A DNA stretch of 64,000 nt from Macrothele yani (taxonomy: Eukaryota > Arthropoda > Arachnida > Araneae > Macrothelidae), in contig CM077011.1 in assembly GCA_039090855.1 (NCBI GenBank), positions 33,375,501 through 33,439,500 on the forward strand, given 5' to 3'. Positions 10,249-21,230 of the stretch are shown here, in pieces. The position numbers were made by a program, and so were the translations under genes. Within the stretch, counting starts at the first letter, position 1; the number at the start of each line of letters is the position of its first letter. The notes beneath the pieces were generated by a model. That model did no database searches and was not told the DNA's origin. It saw nothing but the letters and a program-made list of their open reading frames with translations.

Positions 10249-11482
10249 AAAATATGTCGTTGTTCAAATTTCGCCAATTTGCGATTAACATACTTTTTAC
10301 GTGGCCATGATAATGTAACTTGATTGGCATTAAATGTCCGTCGTTACTGTTTCACACGTTATGTAAGTTCTGCAATCGGGAGATTATTAAATGATGTTAG
10401 ATACGTATGAGGCATAGTATCAGCAATTAAAATCAAGAAACAATGAACTATATATGTACTTACAACATTCGTAGCGGCTGTCGGGCCTTCATACTGAATG
10501 TACGTCAGAAGACATAGCAGTAAGTATCCGACTCATTCAAAGAATGTGAGCTTTTTGCAATTGTGAAGTTTAAAAAATAAAATTCATGATATTGTAAAAT
10601 CTGCACCAGATAAAATTGAACAAGTTGAATTTTTACAATGAAGGTAAATAAATCCTTAGTAACAACGAAATATGAAAACGAATTAAAACCTTGTTGATTT
10701 TTTTAAAAAACGAGCTAAAATCTTGAAGAGGAAATCATCTTGACTGCGAAGCACAAAGAAATAAATCTCTCGATTGCGAAGCACCACGACAAGAACGAAA
10801 CATGAAAACGAATTACAACTTTGTTTCTGCTAATATTCATAGCAATCATCAGTGGTAGGTGCACGGATGTTGTAATTACCGCATTCACATGCTCAGGTAT
10901 GCTGCTCAACTCAAGCGCATGTTCAACCCTGTCATGCAGATACTTGCTCATCATGGTTTGGGTTTTACTGCGTACATCTATGGTGTCGCCATCTGGAGTT
11001 AAACAAAATAATCAAGTAGCATTTATGGAGTAGAAATATGCACTTGTATTTTTAAGTAATATTTGATGTAAGCTGTTTTATGTTATTGTTTTTCTTCTTG
11101 AATTTTTTTTTTCTCCTGTTCAATAAAGTACCTCGATGCAAACTGAAGCTCTACTGGACTATTAACGTTGCAGTTGCATCTTTTAGTTTTCTCAATGACT
11201 ACAGCCTCGGAGGTCAGAATCTGGGCATGTGATCTATGCGATGTTATAATTTTCGTATTAGTCCAATCAGGAGTTACATGATTTCTGATACAATGTTGTA
11301 TTAATTAAGTTTTTTCATCTCTCCTTGTCCAATTCGTAATATGTTCATTTAATCTAGTCAAAAATCTTCTACGTGTACTTCCGATATATACTTTGTCTTT
11401 TGGTTTTCATCTTTAATTGTTGGATTGAAATAAACACCATATTTATTTAGAACTGATCTATTATTATTAGTAGTAATTATAC
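10249..11482 (-). mobile_element. 5'-truncated Penelope-like element
   Basis: It interrupts module A of the M1 array; the array sequence resumes exactly on the far side. A five-base CCCCT is present at both junctions (10244-10248 and 11483-11487), a plausible target duplication. The minus strand carries a GIY-YIG endonuclease segment (see the pseudogene entry). Near the other end, two imperfect direct copies of a ~33-bp segment (AACGAAACATGAAAACGAAT type) lie at 10664 and 10795, reminiscent of the partial terminal repeats of Penelope-like elements. Confidence 0.72.
11100..11470 (-). pseudogene. GIY-YIG endonuclease C-terminus of a Penelope-like reverse transcriptase
   Basis: The minus strand reads NKYGVYFNPTIKDEN (the GIY half) near 11440. 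After a one-base frame change it continues YIGSTRRRFLTRLNEHI near 11390-11330, which is the YIG half with the conserved Arg and Glu of the endonuclease attached to Penelope-like reverse transcriptases. A further stretch (ILTSEAVVIEKTKRCNCNVN) follows. The reverse transcriptase itself is absent through 5' truncation. The frameshift makes it inactive. Confidence 0.75.
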
Positions 11483-12638
11483 CCCCTATATCTCTGTTTC
11501 TGAATCTCCGATTTGAAAAATCCTTACTGCACCGGATACAGCTCCTGATGGGAAATTCTTTGCATATAATTTCTAATTTTTGTAAAAATGGTTTGGCCAC
11601 CAGGTGGCGTAAGTCTTAATTTCCGCTTCTGATGTATTTTCAGCAAAATATGAGCTTCTAAATTCTCAACTGAAAAAAGTCGTTTGTTGACAGATACTAC
11701 TCATGTCGACAAACCTTTTAGGAACATTTTCTTCTTGAAATAATGCATGGTTTCTACGCCAGGGGGCGTAGATGTATATCTTATTTTTATCAATATCTCT
11801 ACTTCTAAGAGTCCGATTTGAAAAATTTCTTCTTTATTGGATGGTGTTTCCGATGCGAAATGTTTTTCCTATAAATTAAAAATTTTCAAGTAAATCATAG
11901 ACTTTCCGATAGGAGGCACAAAGGTAAATTGCGTTTTCTGCGTTATTTCTGCTCCTAAAACTCCGATTTGAAAAATTCTTCTTGTATCGCATACAAGACC
12001 TGATGGAAAATATTTTTCACATAATTTCTAATGTTTGGTAGAGAATGGCTAGGCCACCAAGGGGCATAAGTGATAATATCTGCTTCTGATGTATTTCTAG
12101 CAAAATCTGGGATCCTGAAAACTCGACATTTTTTTTTTCTTGGACCGATACGGCTCGTATGGATAAACATTTTGCGAATACTTTCTTCCTAAAAGAATGC
12201 ATGGCTTTCCCACCAGGGGACCTAAAGACATATCTTATTTTTGTCGATATCTCTGTTTCTAAGAGTCCGATTTGAAAAATTCTTTCTGTGTTGGAGAGCA
12301 TTTCCGGTGCGAAATGTTTCTTATACAAATTCATGTTTTTCTTAACGCACAAGTCTGCAACCAGAAGGCGTAAGTTCACGATTCCGTTTACAGCAATGTC
12401 TGAGAGATTAAAAACCCGATTGAAAAACTTCTTTCTTTCGTCAGATACTATTGTTTTCCATACCGGCTCCATTGACTTTGAATAGCTTTGATAAATTTAA
12501 TTTGCGTCAGAAAGGATTCAAAAAAGTGCTTATTACACCCAAAAATTCGGTGTCACCTTTCTTGTTGTTGTTGTTTTTTTGTTATGCATCCTCACATATC
12601 AGTTTATGTATGAGAAAGTCCAGTGGAGGTCACTACAG

Positions 12639-13815
12639 ATTTTTTAGCACGTCTTTTGTAAAAAAAGATCGTGCTTATGCTATCGGTTTGTCCGTCCATC
12701 CGTCAGTCTGTAGACACCATATCTCTGCAACTAATAGTCTTATTTGAAAAATTATTTTGGCATTAGGAAGCTTGAAATGTGCGAATAATGACATTTCATT
12801 TCGTTATATTTTTTCACAATGCACAATTTCGCCGATGGAGAGCGTAAATGAAAATGATATCGAATCCAAAATACATTTTATTCCATATATTTACTTCTAA
12901 ACATCCAATTCAAAAAATCATTTTACCTTTCGATTCCATTCACGCCGAAGATTAATTTAGGTATAAGCACTTTTTCAAGTTACGCATAGATTTTCCTCTA
13001 TGGGGCGTAAAAGTAAATTGTGTTTCCACCGATATCTCTACTTCTAAAACTCTGATTTAAAAAAATTATTTCTGCAGCGGATACAGCTCCTGATGAGAAT
13101 TTTTTTGCGTATAATTTTTTATTTTTGTTATAAAATTGTTTGGCCAACAGGAGTGCTAATTTTTGCTATTGATGTATTTGCAGCAAAATCTGAGCTTCTA
13201 AAATCTCGATTTAAAAAATTCTTTCGTGGACCGATACTACGCAAGTCGAAAAACCTTTTCGGAATATTTTCTTCTTAAAATAATGCATGGTTTCTCCCCC
13301 TGGGGGCGTAGATGTATATCTTATTTTTGTCAATATCTCTGCTTCTGATGATCCGATTTGAAAAATTTCTTGTCTGTTGGATAGAGTTTCCGGAGCGACA
13401 TGTTTTTCATATCCTTACAAAATGTTTAAGTAATTCATAATATTCAGGACTTTCTGTTAGGGAGAGTAAAGGTCAATTGCGCTTTCCCCGATATCTCTGC
13501 TTCTAAAACCACAATTTGAAAAATTCTTCCTGCACCGGATACGGTTCCTGGTGGGAAATGTTTTTATTGTAATTTCCAATTTTTTATAAAGTATGGTTTG
13601 GCCGTAATCGTTAATTTCTGCTTCGTAGGTATTTGCAGCAAAATCTGAGCTTCTAAAAGCTCGACTGAAAAAATTATTTCGTGGACCCATATCGCTCATG
13701 TCGATAAACATTTGAGAATATTTTCTTCTTAAAATAATGCATGGTTGCTCCACCAGGTGGCGTAGATGTATACCTTTTTTCTGTCAATAGCTCTGCTTCT
13801 AAGAGAAAGTTGAAA
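12639..13815 (+). repeat. Modular repeat family M1, copy 2, lacking the tail
   Basis: It has the same hairpin head (AGCACGTCTTTTG...GATCGTGCT) and GTCCGTCCATCCGTCAGTCTG as copy 1. About seven modules follow, with motif remnants at 12993, 13296, 13455 and a good CCACCAGGTGGCGTAG at 13750. It stops abruptly near 13815 with no tail. It sits directly after copy 1 in the same orientation. Confidence 0.75.
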
Positions 13816-14198
13816 AGTTTGTGGAAGAGATTTCTAACTAAAAATGAAATTTTTCTTAATCATAATGATGCAGAATATGCAAATTTAAATACTAACAACA
13901 TATTTTTTTACAAAACTTAATAAATTAAAATACGTGATAAATTAAAATAATTTCGCCAGTTATTGCTCAGCCCTCCGGGCTATCCTGAAAATAAGTAGGG
14001 CCGTGGTGGCCCACCACTACAAGCGTTCGCGCCTTGAGTTCGACTAGGTCACTAAAGGTCCGCCGACGTTCAGAAGTCTCATTAAGCCGTTGGTGCCGCG
14101 TGCCGGGGTAAAGAGACGAATCCTCGTTGTGAACAATTCTAACCCCATATCTCATGAGATTTGGACCTGGTCATTTACCTCTCCGTCTCCGTGTAAAA
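13816..14198. other. Unassigned spacer, locally GC-rich
   Basis: 13816-13960 is AT-rich. 13965-14160 is GC-rich with short palindromes (GTGGTGGCCCACCAC near 14003), and is possibly part of an unrecognised element. I see no gene. Confidence 0.3.
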
Positions 14199-14398
14199 CA
14201 TGAAATCACTTTGGGGTTGGTTGGTCAAAAACCTGAAAATCATGAAATCATTTTGGGGTTGGTTGGTCAAAAGCCTGCAAACCACATTTTGGGGTTGGTT
14301 GGTCAAACGCCTGCAAATCTCATTTTGGGGTCGGTTGGTCAAAAGCCTGCAAACCTTATTTTGGGGTTGGTTCGTTGGTCAAAAACCAACCCCAAAAT
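14199..14398. repeat. 36-42-bp tandem repeat ending in a 15-bp perfect inverted repeat
   Basis: Five units share TTTTGGGGTTGGTTGGTCAAA followed by GCCTGCAAA. The last unit folds back: ATTTTGGGGTTGGTT (about 14358-14372) is the exact reverse complement of AACCAACCCCAAAAT (about 14384-14398), leaving an 11-base loop. The plus strand stays open through the array (GLVGQKPAN units), which follows from the repeat and is not evidence of a gene. Confidence 0.85.
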
Positions 14399-14782
14399 GA
14401 GCTTTGCGGGCCCATATACTGAAAAAAGAAAACAAAAAGAAAAGAAAAGAAAAGAAACGGTTTGTAGACCCATATACTAAAAAAATTCCACGAGCATTTT
14501 ATGTTCCTGGCTCTGCTCACACGCTCAATTTGGTAGTTCATGATGCCATTAAAGAAAATTATCCGATAATTGATTTCTTTTCTCTCATTCAACATCTGTT
14601 CATACTTCTTTTGCTCGACTAAGAAGTGAGGAATTTTAACCAAAAATGTGTCTCAGTTCACCCTGAAAGTAGTTGCGGACACTCGTTGGGAAAGTCGAGT
14701 TGAAGCAGTAAAATCTTTACGATTCAGTTTATTGGAAGTTTATGACAGCTTATCAGAAATTATCGATGACGAAAATAGTGAG

Positions 14783-15037
14783 TTGCCGCCCCGGTGGCTC
14801 AGTGGTCTAAACGATGGCTTCTAAACATTCGTCCGAAAGGGGTCCGAGTTCGAATCCCGGTGAGGCATGGATGTTGTGTTTGTCTTACGACACTGGCTCT
14901 CTCTCTCTCTTCCCTGGAGCCAGTGATCCTAAATTACGGAAGGGCTACTGCTTATAGCCTGTTGAATTGCTCACGGTGGTCGTTAAACCTCCAATCTAAA
15001 AAAAAATGAAAGAAAGAAAGAAAGAAAGAAAGAAAAA
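14783..15037 (+). mobile_element. SINE S1 copy inside the hAT transposase
   Basis: The tRNA-like head (GCCGCCCCGGTGGCTCAGTG, box B AGTTCGAATCC) and S1 body end in a (GAAA)n-rich tail. It is flanked by GAAAATAGTGAG (14771-14782) and GAAATAAGTGAG (15038-15049), an imperfect 12-bp duplication. Confidence 0.88.
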
Positions 15038-15385
15038 GAAATAAGTGAGCTATCTGCCAAGCTTGACGGCCAATGTTTGTTAGAAAAGAAAAATTGGAAT
15101 CTTTTACGTTTATATGTTTCATCGTTATATGGTATGAGGTGTTATGGAAGATAAACGTTGTTTCCAAAATGATGCAAAATCAAAACACAGATTTATCATG
15201 TTGCATTGAACATTTAAACCTCCTTAGAAAAAGTCTCGCAAACTACCTAGATAAATTTTAACACATGATACATACTGCGTCTGAAATTGCCACCTCATGT
15301 AATGTAGAGCTACACTTTCCTTCTCAACAGTTTCGCAGGAGAAAAGGGAAAACAATGTTCGAATATGAACACAAAGATGAAACTA

Positions 15386-16604
15386 CACTAACTACCAACA
15401 AGTGATTGGACACCTGTGATAGCAAAGGAAAACGAAATTTATACACCTTCAATAGTTGGTGGAGCCTCCACGAGCGGCGATTACAGCTGCGACCCTCCGG
15501 GGCATACTCTCAACCAGGCGTTGTACGACGGCTAGCGGTATTTTCTTCCACTTGGCTTGGAGAAGACAGGTCAGTTCCTTCACCGATTTCGGACGGTGGG
15601 AGCACCCCTTAAGTCGACGCTCCAACTCGTCCCAGAGGTGCTCTATGGGGTTAAGTTCCGGGCTCTGCACAGGCCAGTCCATTCGATTAACACCATTGTT
15701 ACCATACCAAGCCATGGTGGACCTAACAACATGACAGGTGGCATTGTCATCCTGAAAGTAACATGGATCCACCCCGTAAAACTGCCACAACGTAGGAAGC
15801 GCATGGTCATCCAAAATGGTGCAGTAGGTCTCGGCGTTGAGTCTACCAGGAATTGCGACCAAGGGTCCCGTGCCATACCAGGAGAAACACCCCCATAGCA
15901 TAATTCCACCGCCACCGAACTTCACAGTTGGCACAATACATTCCGGCAGGAGGCGTTCTCCAGGCAGACGCCAAACCCAGACCCTGCCATCCGAAAGGTA
16001 GAGGGTGAACCTTGATTCGTCGCTCCAGAGAACCTGTTTCCACTGTTCAACGGTCCACTGTCAACGTTCTTTGCACCACGTTAGCCGAGCAGCGCTATTG
16101 GACTTGGTGACCAAAGGCTTGTGGGAGGCAGCACGTCCATGACAACCGAGCAGATGGGCTTCCTTACGGATGGTATTCATCGAAAGAACACTCCCGGATG
16201 CCTGTTGAAACTCCTCGGGGATGTGGCCCATCGATTCGGTGCGGTTCTTCCGAATTTCTCTGGCAAGCACCCGTCGGTCTTTTACTCCCAGTTTTGTGGG
16301 TCTGCCGGGTCGGGGCACATTCCGACAGTCACCTCTCACCTTCCACTTGCCAATCACGTAGGCCACTGTCGGTTTTGGGTACTGCAACTTGCTGGATATG
16401 TCACGTATGGATCGGACATTTCTGTGATACTCGACGATTACACCTTTCTCGAAATCAGAGAGCTCCGAACTGAGTGGCTTCTTGCATGCGACTGGTTGCG
16501 TTGTTGTTTCCCACACGATATTTAACGGTGGCGGCCGTGACATGTATCAGGACCGCAGATATCGTCGATTGCAAGGGTGTCCAATTACTTGTTGGTAGAT
16601 AGTG
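15386..16604 (-). mobile_element. Tc1-like transposon, copy B (sister of 2581-3798)
   Basis: The inverted repeats match the sister copy (right arm CACTATCTACCAACAAGTAA; left arm CACTAACTACCAACAAGTGA). TA flanks both ends (15384-15385 and 16605-16606). It is 1219 bp long. It sits inside a hAT transposase gene, so it is younger than that element. Confidence 0.93.
15449..16543 (-). pseudogene. Tc1-family DD34E transposase with a single nonsense mutation
   Basis: 1095 nt, no frameshift. The start is [15 protein letters not shown] (ATG at 16543). The helix-turn-helix region ([20 protein letters not shown]) and the basic RPGRPTKLG linker are followed by [18 protein letters not shown] and [13 protein letters not shown], so all three catalytic residues are present. 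The only visible defect is TGA at 16061-16063, where the sister copy has CGA, a typical methyl-CpG-type transition. The ending [11 protein letters not shown] is intact. It is the best-preserved member of its family in this window. Confidence 0.92.
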
Positions 16605-17180
16605 TATGACCAGCCCTAAAGATAATTACCGCATAGATTTTTTTTTATGTTGTCATTGACACGGATGTTAGATAAATCGACGAAAGATTTGATTTGCTTC
16701 AAAATCACAATGCAGTTTTTTTGTACGATTTTCAGAAAATGTCGAAATGAGTAAACAGCTGTTGAAATATTGCATGGATCTTGAATTAAAGCTATCCGAC
16801 GAAACTGATGAAAACTGCCCGAAGAACATGAGAGCTACGGAACTTGCAGGTGAACTTCGTATCATCACGAATTTTCTAAAAACCGAAACTTCACCAAAAG
16901 ATGTCTTGCAGTACATTTATAAAAATACACTGACGGGAACTTTCCTAAAAATCTCAATAGCATTACGGATTTTATTAACGCTCCCTGTGGCAGTTGTTTC
17001 TGGAGAGAGGACCTTCTCGAAATGAAAACTGATCAAAAACTATTTGAGTTCAACAATGCTACAACAAAGACTTTGCTCTAATATCCATTGAAAGTGAAAT
17101 GTTCGAGAAAATTGATTTGAAAAATGTTTTGGAAACTTTTACTATCTTGAAAGCTAGAAAGGTGAAATTCCTTTAGCTTA

Positions 17181-17579
17181 TCTGTGGATTATAAAATGAC
17201 CTACTTTCGATGCATAAAATAAATTGCATTGCTTTAAGTTAGAAAGTGCCGTGACTGAATCCTCTGGGCGTCCCTGAACGAGTTGACTGGTTTTCTGTGA
17301 GCGTTCCTCAAAGTGGGCAAAAAGTTTCGTCGTGTGGAAATTGTTTTGAAAGCCAGCTCACTGCTTAACGCCTTCAATGGTATTTCCACAGAAAGAATAA
17401 TTTTGTCTCTGTAGCTTTGAGGAATGATCACTGAGGAGGAGTTGAACTTATATACTTAGACTGTTGGGGGGTTAATGGCATCTTGCCATCGTTTTAATTA
17501 TTACGAGTATGTACGTAAATTCCCTAATGGGGAGCTTTCTCTCCACAAGGATTGGTTCTGCTATGCTTATATATATATA
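17181..17579. other. No gene; probably 3' part of the hAT relic
   Basis: Sequence between the hAT dimerisation domain and the next Tc1 element. Only short non-descript frames are present. Confidence 0.35.
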
Positions 17580-18979
17580 CACTGCTGGCCACCCAAAATG
17601 CAACACCAAGAAGGAAGCATTTGAAATTCGCTGCATGCGTCGCCCGCAAGAGGAGATGCAAACGATTGACATTGCAGTGCACATGCAAATCATGTGCGCC
17701 CGGCACGCCACCGAGAAGCACTATAAGAAGGGTACACAGAAGGCGGGGTGTAAGAAGTGGAAGTGTGTTGTGCTGCCGGACATGTGCGAGGGAAGCTTCC
17801 TGATGCCTCGTCGCAGAATACGGCAGTCATTCCAGCACGTTTCGGAGTTCGAAAGAGGACGAATAGTGGCTTATCGCGACAGCGGTTTATCGTACCGAGA
17901 CATCAGCGCCCGTGTGGGACGACATTCAGCCACAGTGAGGCGAGTATGGATTTGGTGGGTGAAAGAGGGACGGACGGACCGACCTGAGCGATTGCCGTAG
18001 CCGCGGCACACTACCTTACGAGAGGATCGGCATGTTGTGCGGCGGGCATTGATGGCTAGCACCGCCACATCACGAACGTTAGCGCAGGAATTAGGGTGTG
18101 TTGCGCAACAACCTGTATCAGCACGTACCGTTCGACGTCGTCTGCAAGAGCGGGGACTTGTCGCACGGCGTCCATGGCTCCGATTACCATTGACGTTACA
18201 CCACCGGCGAGTGCGGCGGCAGTGGGTCGTTGAACGCCGCACCTGGAATACGGAATGACACAACATTGATTTCTCCGACAAATCCCGCTTCTGCCTGCAC
18301 CACCACGATGGTCGGATCCGCGTGTGGCGGCACCGCGGCGAGAGACTGTATGACGCCTGCATTATGCATCGCCATACCGGTCCGTCGCCTGGTGTTATGG
18401 TTTGGGACGCAATTGGATATGACAACCGCACCCCTCTGGTACGCATCGCCGGTATACTCAACAGCCACCACTACATCTCCGACGTTTTGGAGCCTGTAGT
18501 CCTCTCTTGCCTGCAGGACCTGCCAGCGGCCACGTTTCAACAGGACAATGCGCGCCCGCACGTGGCACGCATCGTGCAACAATTCTTCACGGCCTACCAG
18601 GTGTCACTGCTGCCATAGCCCGCCTGTTCTTCCGATATGTCGCCCATCGAACACGTCTGGTCGCTGATTGGCAACCGAGTGGCCCGGCAAGCACCACCCG
18701 CGGTTACGCCTGAGGAACTGTGGCAACGTTTGGAAGCAGCCTGGACCGACATACCCCAAGCACACATCCAAAGCCTCTTTCGTTCGATGCCGTGGTGTGC
18801 AACGGCCGTTATTACCAGCCATGAGGGCCACACGAACTATTGATTTCAGCGTGTACCGCAAGTCGCACGGGCCTGTAAGCTCAATCGTTTCACCTTTGTA
18901 TCTGTTGTTATGTGTCCAGTAAATCTGGCTTTGCTATCTTGTGTCCTTTTTGGTGCTGCGTTTAGGGTGGCCAGCAGTG
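17580..18979 (+). mobile_element. Tc1-like transposon, 1.40 kb
   Basis: A 36-bp inverted repeat beginning CACTGCTGGCCACCCAAAAT lies at 17580-17615 and 18944-18979, with a few mismatches. TA flanks both sides (17578-17579 and 18980-18981). Confidence 0.92.
17803..18843 (+). pseudogene. Tc1-family DD34E transposase, one frame with three stops
   Basis: The start is MPRRRIRQSFQHVSEFERGR. The whole 1041-nt frame is preserved with no indel but contains TAG 17998-18000, TGA 18256-18258 and TAG 18616-18618; the last two replace expected Trp codons. Catalytic motifs are FSDKSRF (Glu after the Asp changed to Lys), FQQDNARPH and DMSPIEHVW, with 34 residues between the second Asp and the Glu. The C-terminus is HEGHTNY. 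Decay purely by substitution suggests moderate age. Confidence 0.92.
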
Positions 18980-19199
18980 TATATATGTAAGGCAACCCTA
19001 GTGGCCAGAAACCTCCTCAATCATTCGTATCTTCATTTCAGAAAAATTGTGGAAGGGGGGCAATTTGTTTTTTGCACCAGGGCGGTAAGTGGCCTAGCTC
19101 CGTCCCTGGCTATGGGGTGTTCCTATGTAACTTATTACTCCATTGTACACAGTATATTGGGAACAGAAATATGCGCTTACGTAATTTCATGGATGAACT

Positions 19200-19560
19200 G
19201 TGCTCAACGAAACACTAAATTACATGCAAAGTATTATTCGTCGTGAACAGTATCCGAAGCAAAAAGAAATTTCAAATCGCACTTGCGTTTGCACCCTCTT
19301 TGGGGGAAACTGTGCATTACTTAAAGAAGAAATTGTTCACCATGATCTTTGTAGTAAAAGGTATCGAAGGATAAAACAATTTTAAATCGAATTTTTCTAA
19401 GCAATGGTGTGGAATAAAATATATTTGAAATTCAATAGCATCTACATTTACGCCCCCTTGCGATCAAGTTATGCATTGGGAAATGGCCAAAAGATAAGGA
19501 TCATCGTTTTCACATTTCAGGCTTTCACTGATGAGAGAATTTTTTGAACAGGACAAGTAT
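19200..19560 (-). repeat. Modular repeat family M1, inverted fragment
   Basis: The reverse complement matches the first modules after the M1 head: GATGATCCTTATCTTTTGG, then GATCGCAAGGGGGCGTAAATG near 19460, then TTTTATTCCACACCATTGCT and TTCGATACCTTTACTACAAA. Neither head nor tail is present. Confidence 0.6.
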
Positions 19561-21017
19561 GTGTAGAGGTCTCTTGTCCACGGAAGGATCGACGTAGTGG
19601 CAACATAAGTACGTTTTGTTGTTGTTGTTGTTGTTGTTTCAAACCACATAATAAAAATGAGTTTTGAAATTCCAAAAGACACATTCCGAAAAAAAAAAAC
19701 ATGGCAGAATACCTGTTCTAGCGACTAAATTTCCGTTCAAGATTAATTTACAACATTTCCGGTATTTTCCTTCAAACGTGCAAGTGTAAAATATTCCGAA
19801 TTAGAAATTCAAGTTTTTCTAAGAGCCTAATTAAATTCCGTTTCGCTGCATGCTCAGTACCACCCTTCCATTCCTGTACTAATTCGTCTGCTTCTTGCGT
19901 TGTGGAAAAAAACATGTTTAGGCTAAAAGAAAAAGAAGGAAAAATAAAGAAAGAAATGAAAAAGTTGAGTAGTCAATTTATCTTCGAATCACTTTCGGAA
20001 TCGCAATAGGATCTATGAAATTCGAGGGAAAAAATAAATTACGAAGGTCGCCAGCAGACGAATGTGAAGGTCGCCTACAGTGGCACGTGTCTAAAGCGTC
20101 ATAATGGAACTTATCTTGCGTGGGATTTTACTCAAGAGTACATTCTGAGTAATACTTTGCTGCCTCTCTGTGACACGTGGCGTGCTGTAAGTAGAATAAG
20201 GAACTGAAAGGAACAAGACAAAATTTGATTAACGGCCATGAAATGTGAAAAAAAAAGCAACATGCTCGAAATTTACGTTTGCACAAAACACCACTTTCAC
20301 AGGAAAGGATGTGAAGAAAGCTCTACACACATTGGTGCATATCTTTATGTTTTATTATCTTGCATGTGCGTCAACGATTCGGGTAGGAAGAACAATGAAT
20401 GCTTTCATTCGTTCCATTATTATTCTTAATGATGTGTACTGTGGTAACTTTAATGACGTCAAAAGAAGTCATTAAAGGAAATTGAAAGTTGCTTACAAAG
20501 ACTGCAGAGTGGCAGGACTAACTTTCAGGAAGAAGCAGAAAATACCCAGTGGTTTCGTTGTTATGAAGTCTGCGGCGCTTGTTTGACGACCCCCTGCAGA
20601 GTAGGAAACTTCATTTTTCCAAAAAAAAAACTTCTTTCTAAAGTTGATATGCCCTGGGGACAAAGAATATTTTTCTTCCCATAGCTGTAGGAATTTTTGC
20701 GTCGTTAAACCTGCAAGTGCAGAATTTTTGAATTAAATATTTAAGCTGAGGCTTCGTGAAAGCGCGTAGCACAACAGCTTGAAAACCTTTCCCTTCTCCT
20801 GTCTATTCTTGTAGAAACTATTTATGTCAAATGTATACTTATTTAACGATTTATTAGACATCCCTGGAAGAAATTAATAGACATATAAAACTGGGTTGAC
20901 GAGCATTTAGTAGAAGCAGTGCAATTTTTAAGTGCAATTTGTCCATTATGTCTTAAAAGAAAAGTGTTCAGTCAGTGCATCCTTCCAGTTATTACTTATG
21001 GATTAGAGACACTGTAA
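19561..21017. other. No recognisable gene
   Basis: AT-rich, with a short (GTT)n tract at 19616-19638 and two poly-A stretches. Frames at 20238-20475 are short and overlap one another in different phases. I see no domain, SINE or transposase. Confidence 0.4.
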
Positions 21018-21230
21018 AAAATAAGTGATGTGAGTTCACGGAACATTTCTGAAAATAACGTGCAGAAACACTGCTGGTAGGTTTCCTTCTTTTTACAGAA
21101 TTTCCGTTTATAGAAGTGCCCGTTTTTTAACTTCCGTGTGTTCACAGATTTTCCGCAGTCAGTAATTCCGTTAATTTCAGAAAAGTCCGTTTCAAGTTTC
21201 TCTGTACATAGATAGAAATTTCGCGAAATC
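21018..21230 (+). repeat. Repeat family F copy (GTGAGTTCACGGAACATTTC)
   Basis: The start (ACTGTAAAAAATAAGTGATG) and next 150 bases match the copy at 46293 and, inverted, that at 63490-63680. All share TTTCCG/CCGTTT-rich text. The shared edge begins with CACTG next to TA in one copy, so a DNA-transposon-derived repeat is possible. Confidence 0.55.

Larger units (their letters stand above)
8487..12575 (+). repeat. Modular repeat family M1, copy 1: 17 modules with CTCF-like motifs, split by a Penelope-like element
   Basis: The head at 8487 is a foldback (AGCACG...CGTGCT) followed by TTTGTCCGTCAGTCCGTCCG. Then come modules spaced 144-161 bases, each centred on a motif such as CCGCCAGGGGGCGTAG (9150, 10063), CCGCTAGGGGGCGTAA (9300) or CCACCAGGTGGCGT (9446, 11597). 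Modules cycle in a fixed order A-B-C (about 456 bases per cycle). The tail near 12500-12575 (ACACCCAAAAATTCGG...) matches that of copy 3 at 44180. The Penelope insertion occupies 10249-11482. Apparent short proteins in this region are translations of the repeat. Confidence 0.8.
14480..17180 (+). pseudogene. hAT transposase (ZMYM1/TTF-like type), fragmented
   Basis: The first part reads AFYVPGSAHTLNLVVHDAIK with a following DTRWESRVEAVKSL, typical of the RNase-H-like core of this hAT group. The middle part reads EVLWKINVVSKMMQNQNTDL. The C-terminal part (16741-17025) reads LPVAVVSGERTFSK, the start of the hAT dimerisation domain, then a TGA where KLK is expected. Several stops and frame changes are present in addition to the two insertions. 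It is inactive. The second hAT relic at 32960-34558 carries the same C-terminal motif. Confidence 0.75.
14480..19108 (+). mobile_element. hAT-superfamily transposon relic with nested SINE and Tc1 insertions
   Basis: Transposase fragments lie at 14480-14782, 15038-15385 and 16606-17180, in order and on one strand, separated exactly by a SINE and a Tc1 element. A GC-rich end (CCAGGGCGGTAAGTGGCCTA...CCGTCCCTG) at about 19078-19108 resembles a hAT right terminus. If it belongs here, the Tc1 at 17580-18979 is also nested. No matching left terminus was found, so the outer boundaries are tentative. Confidence 0.6.

Noticed and set aside
9044..13753. Many 60-150-codon frames in the modular repeat blocks, sharing phrases such as FFNRDFRSSDF
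   Set aside because: They are translations of the ~150-bp module in varying frames and both the spacing and frames drift; nothing suggests protein-level conservation.
14154..14480. Plus-strand frame with GLVGQKPAN repeats
   Set aside because: Artefact of a 36-bp tandem repeat that happens to be divisible by three.
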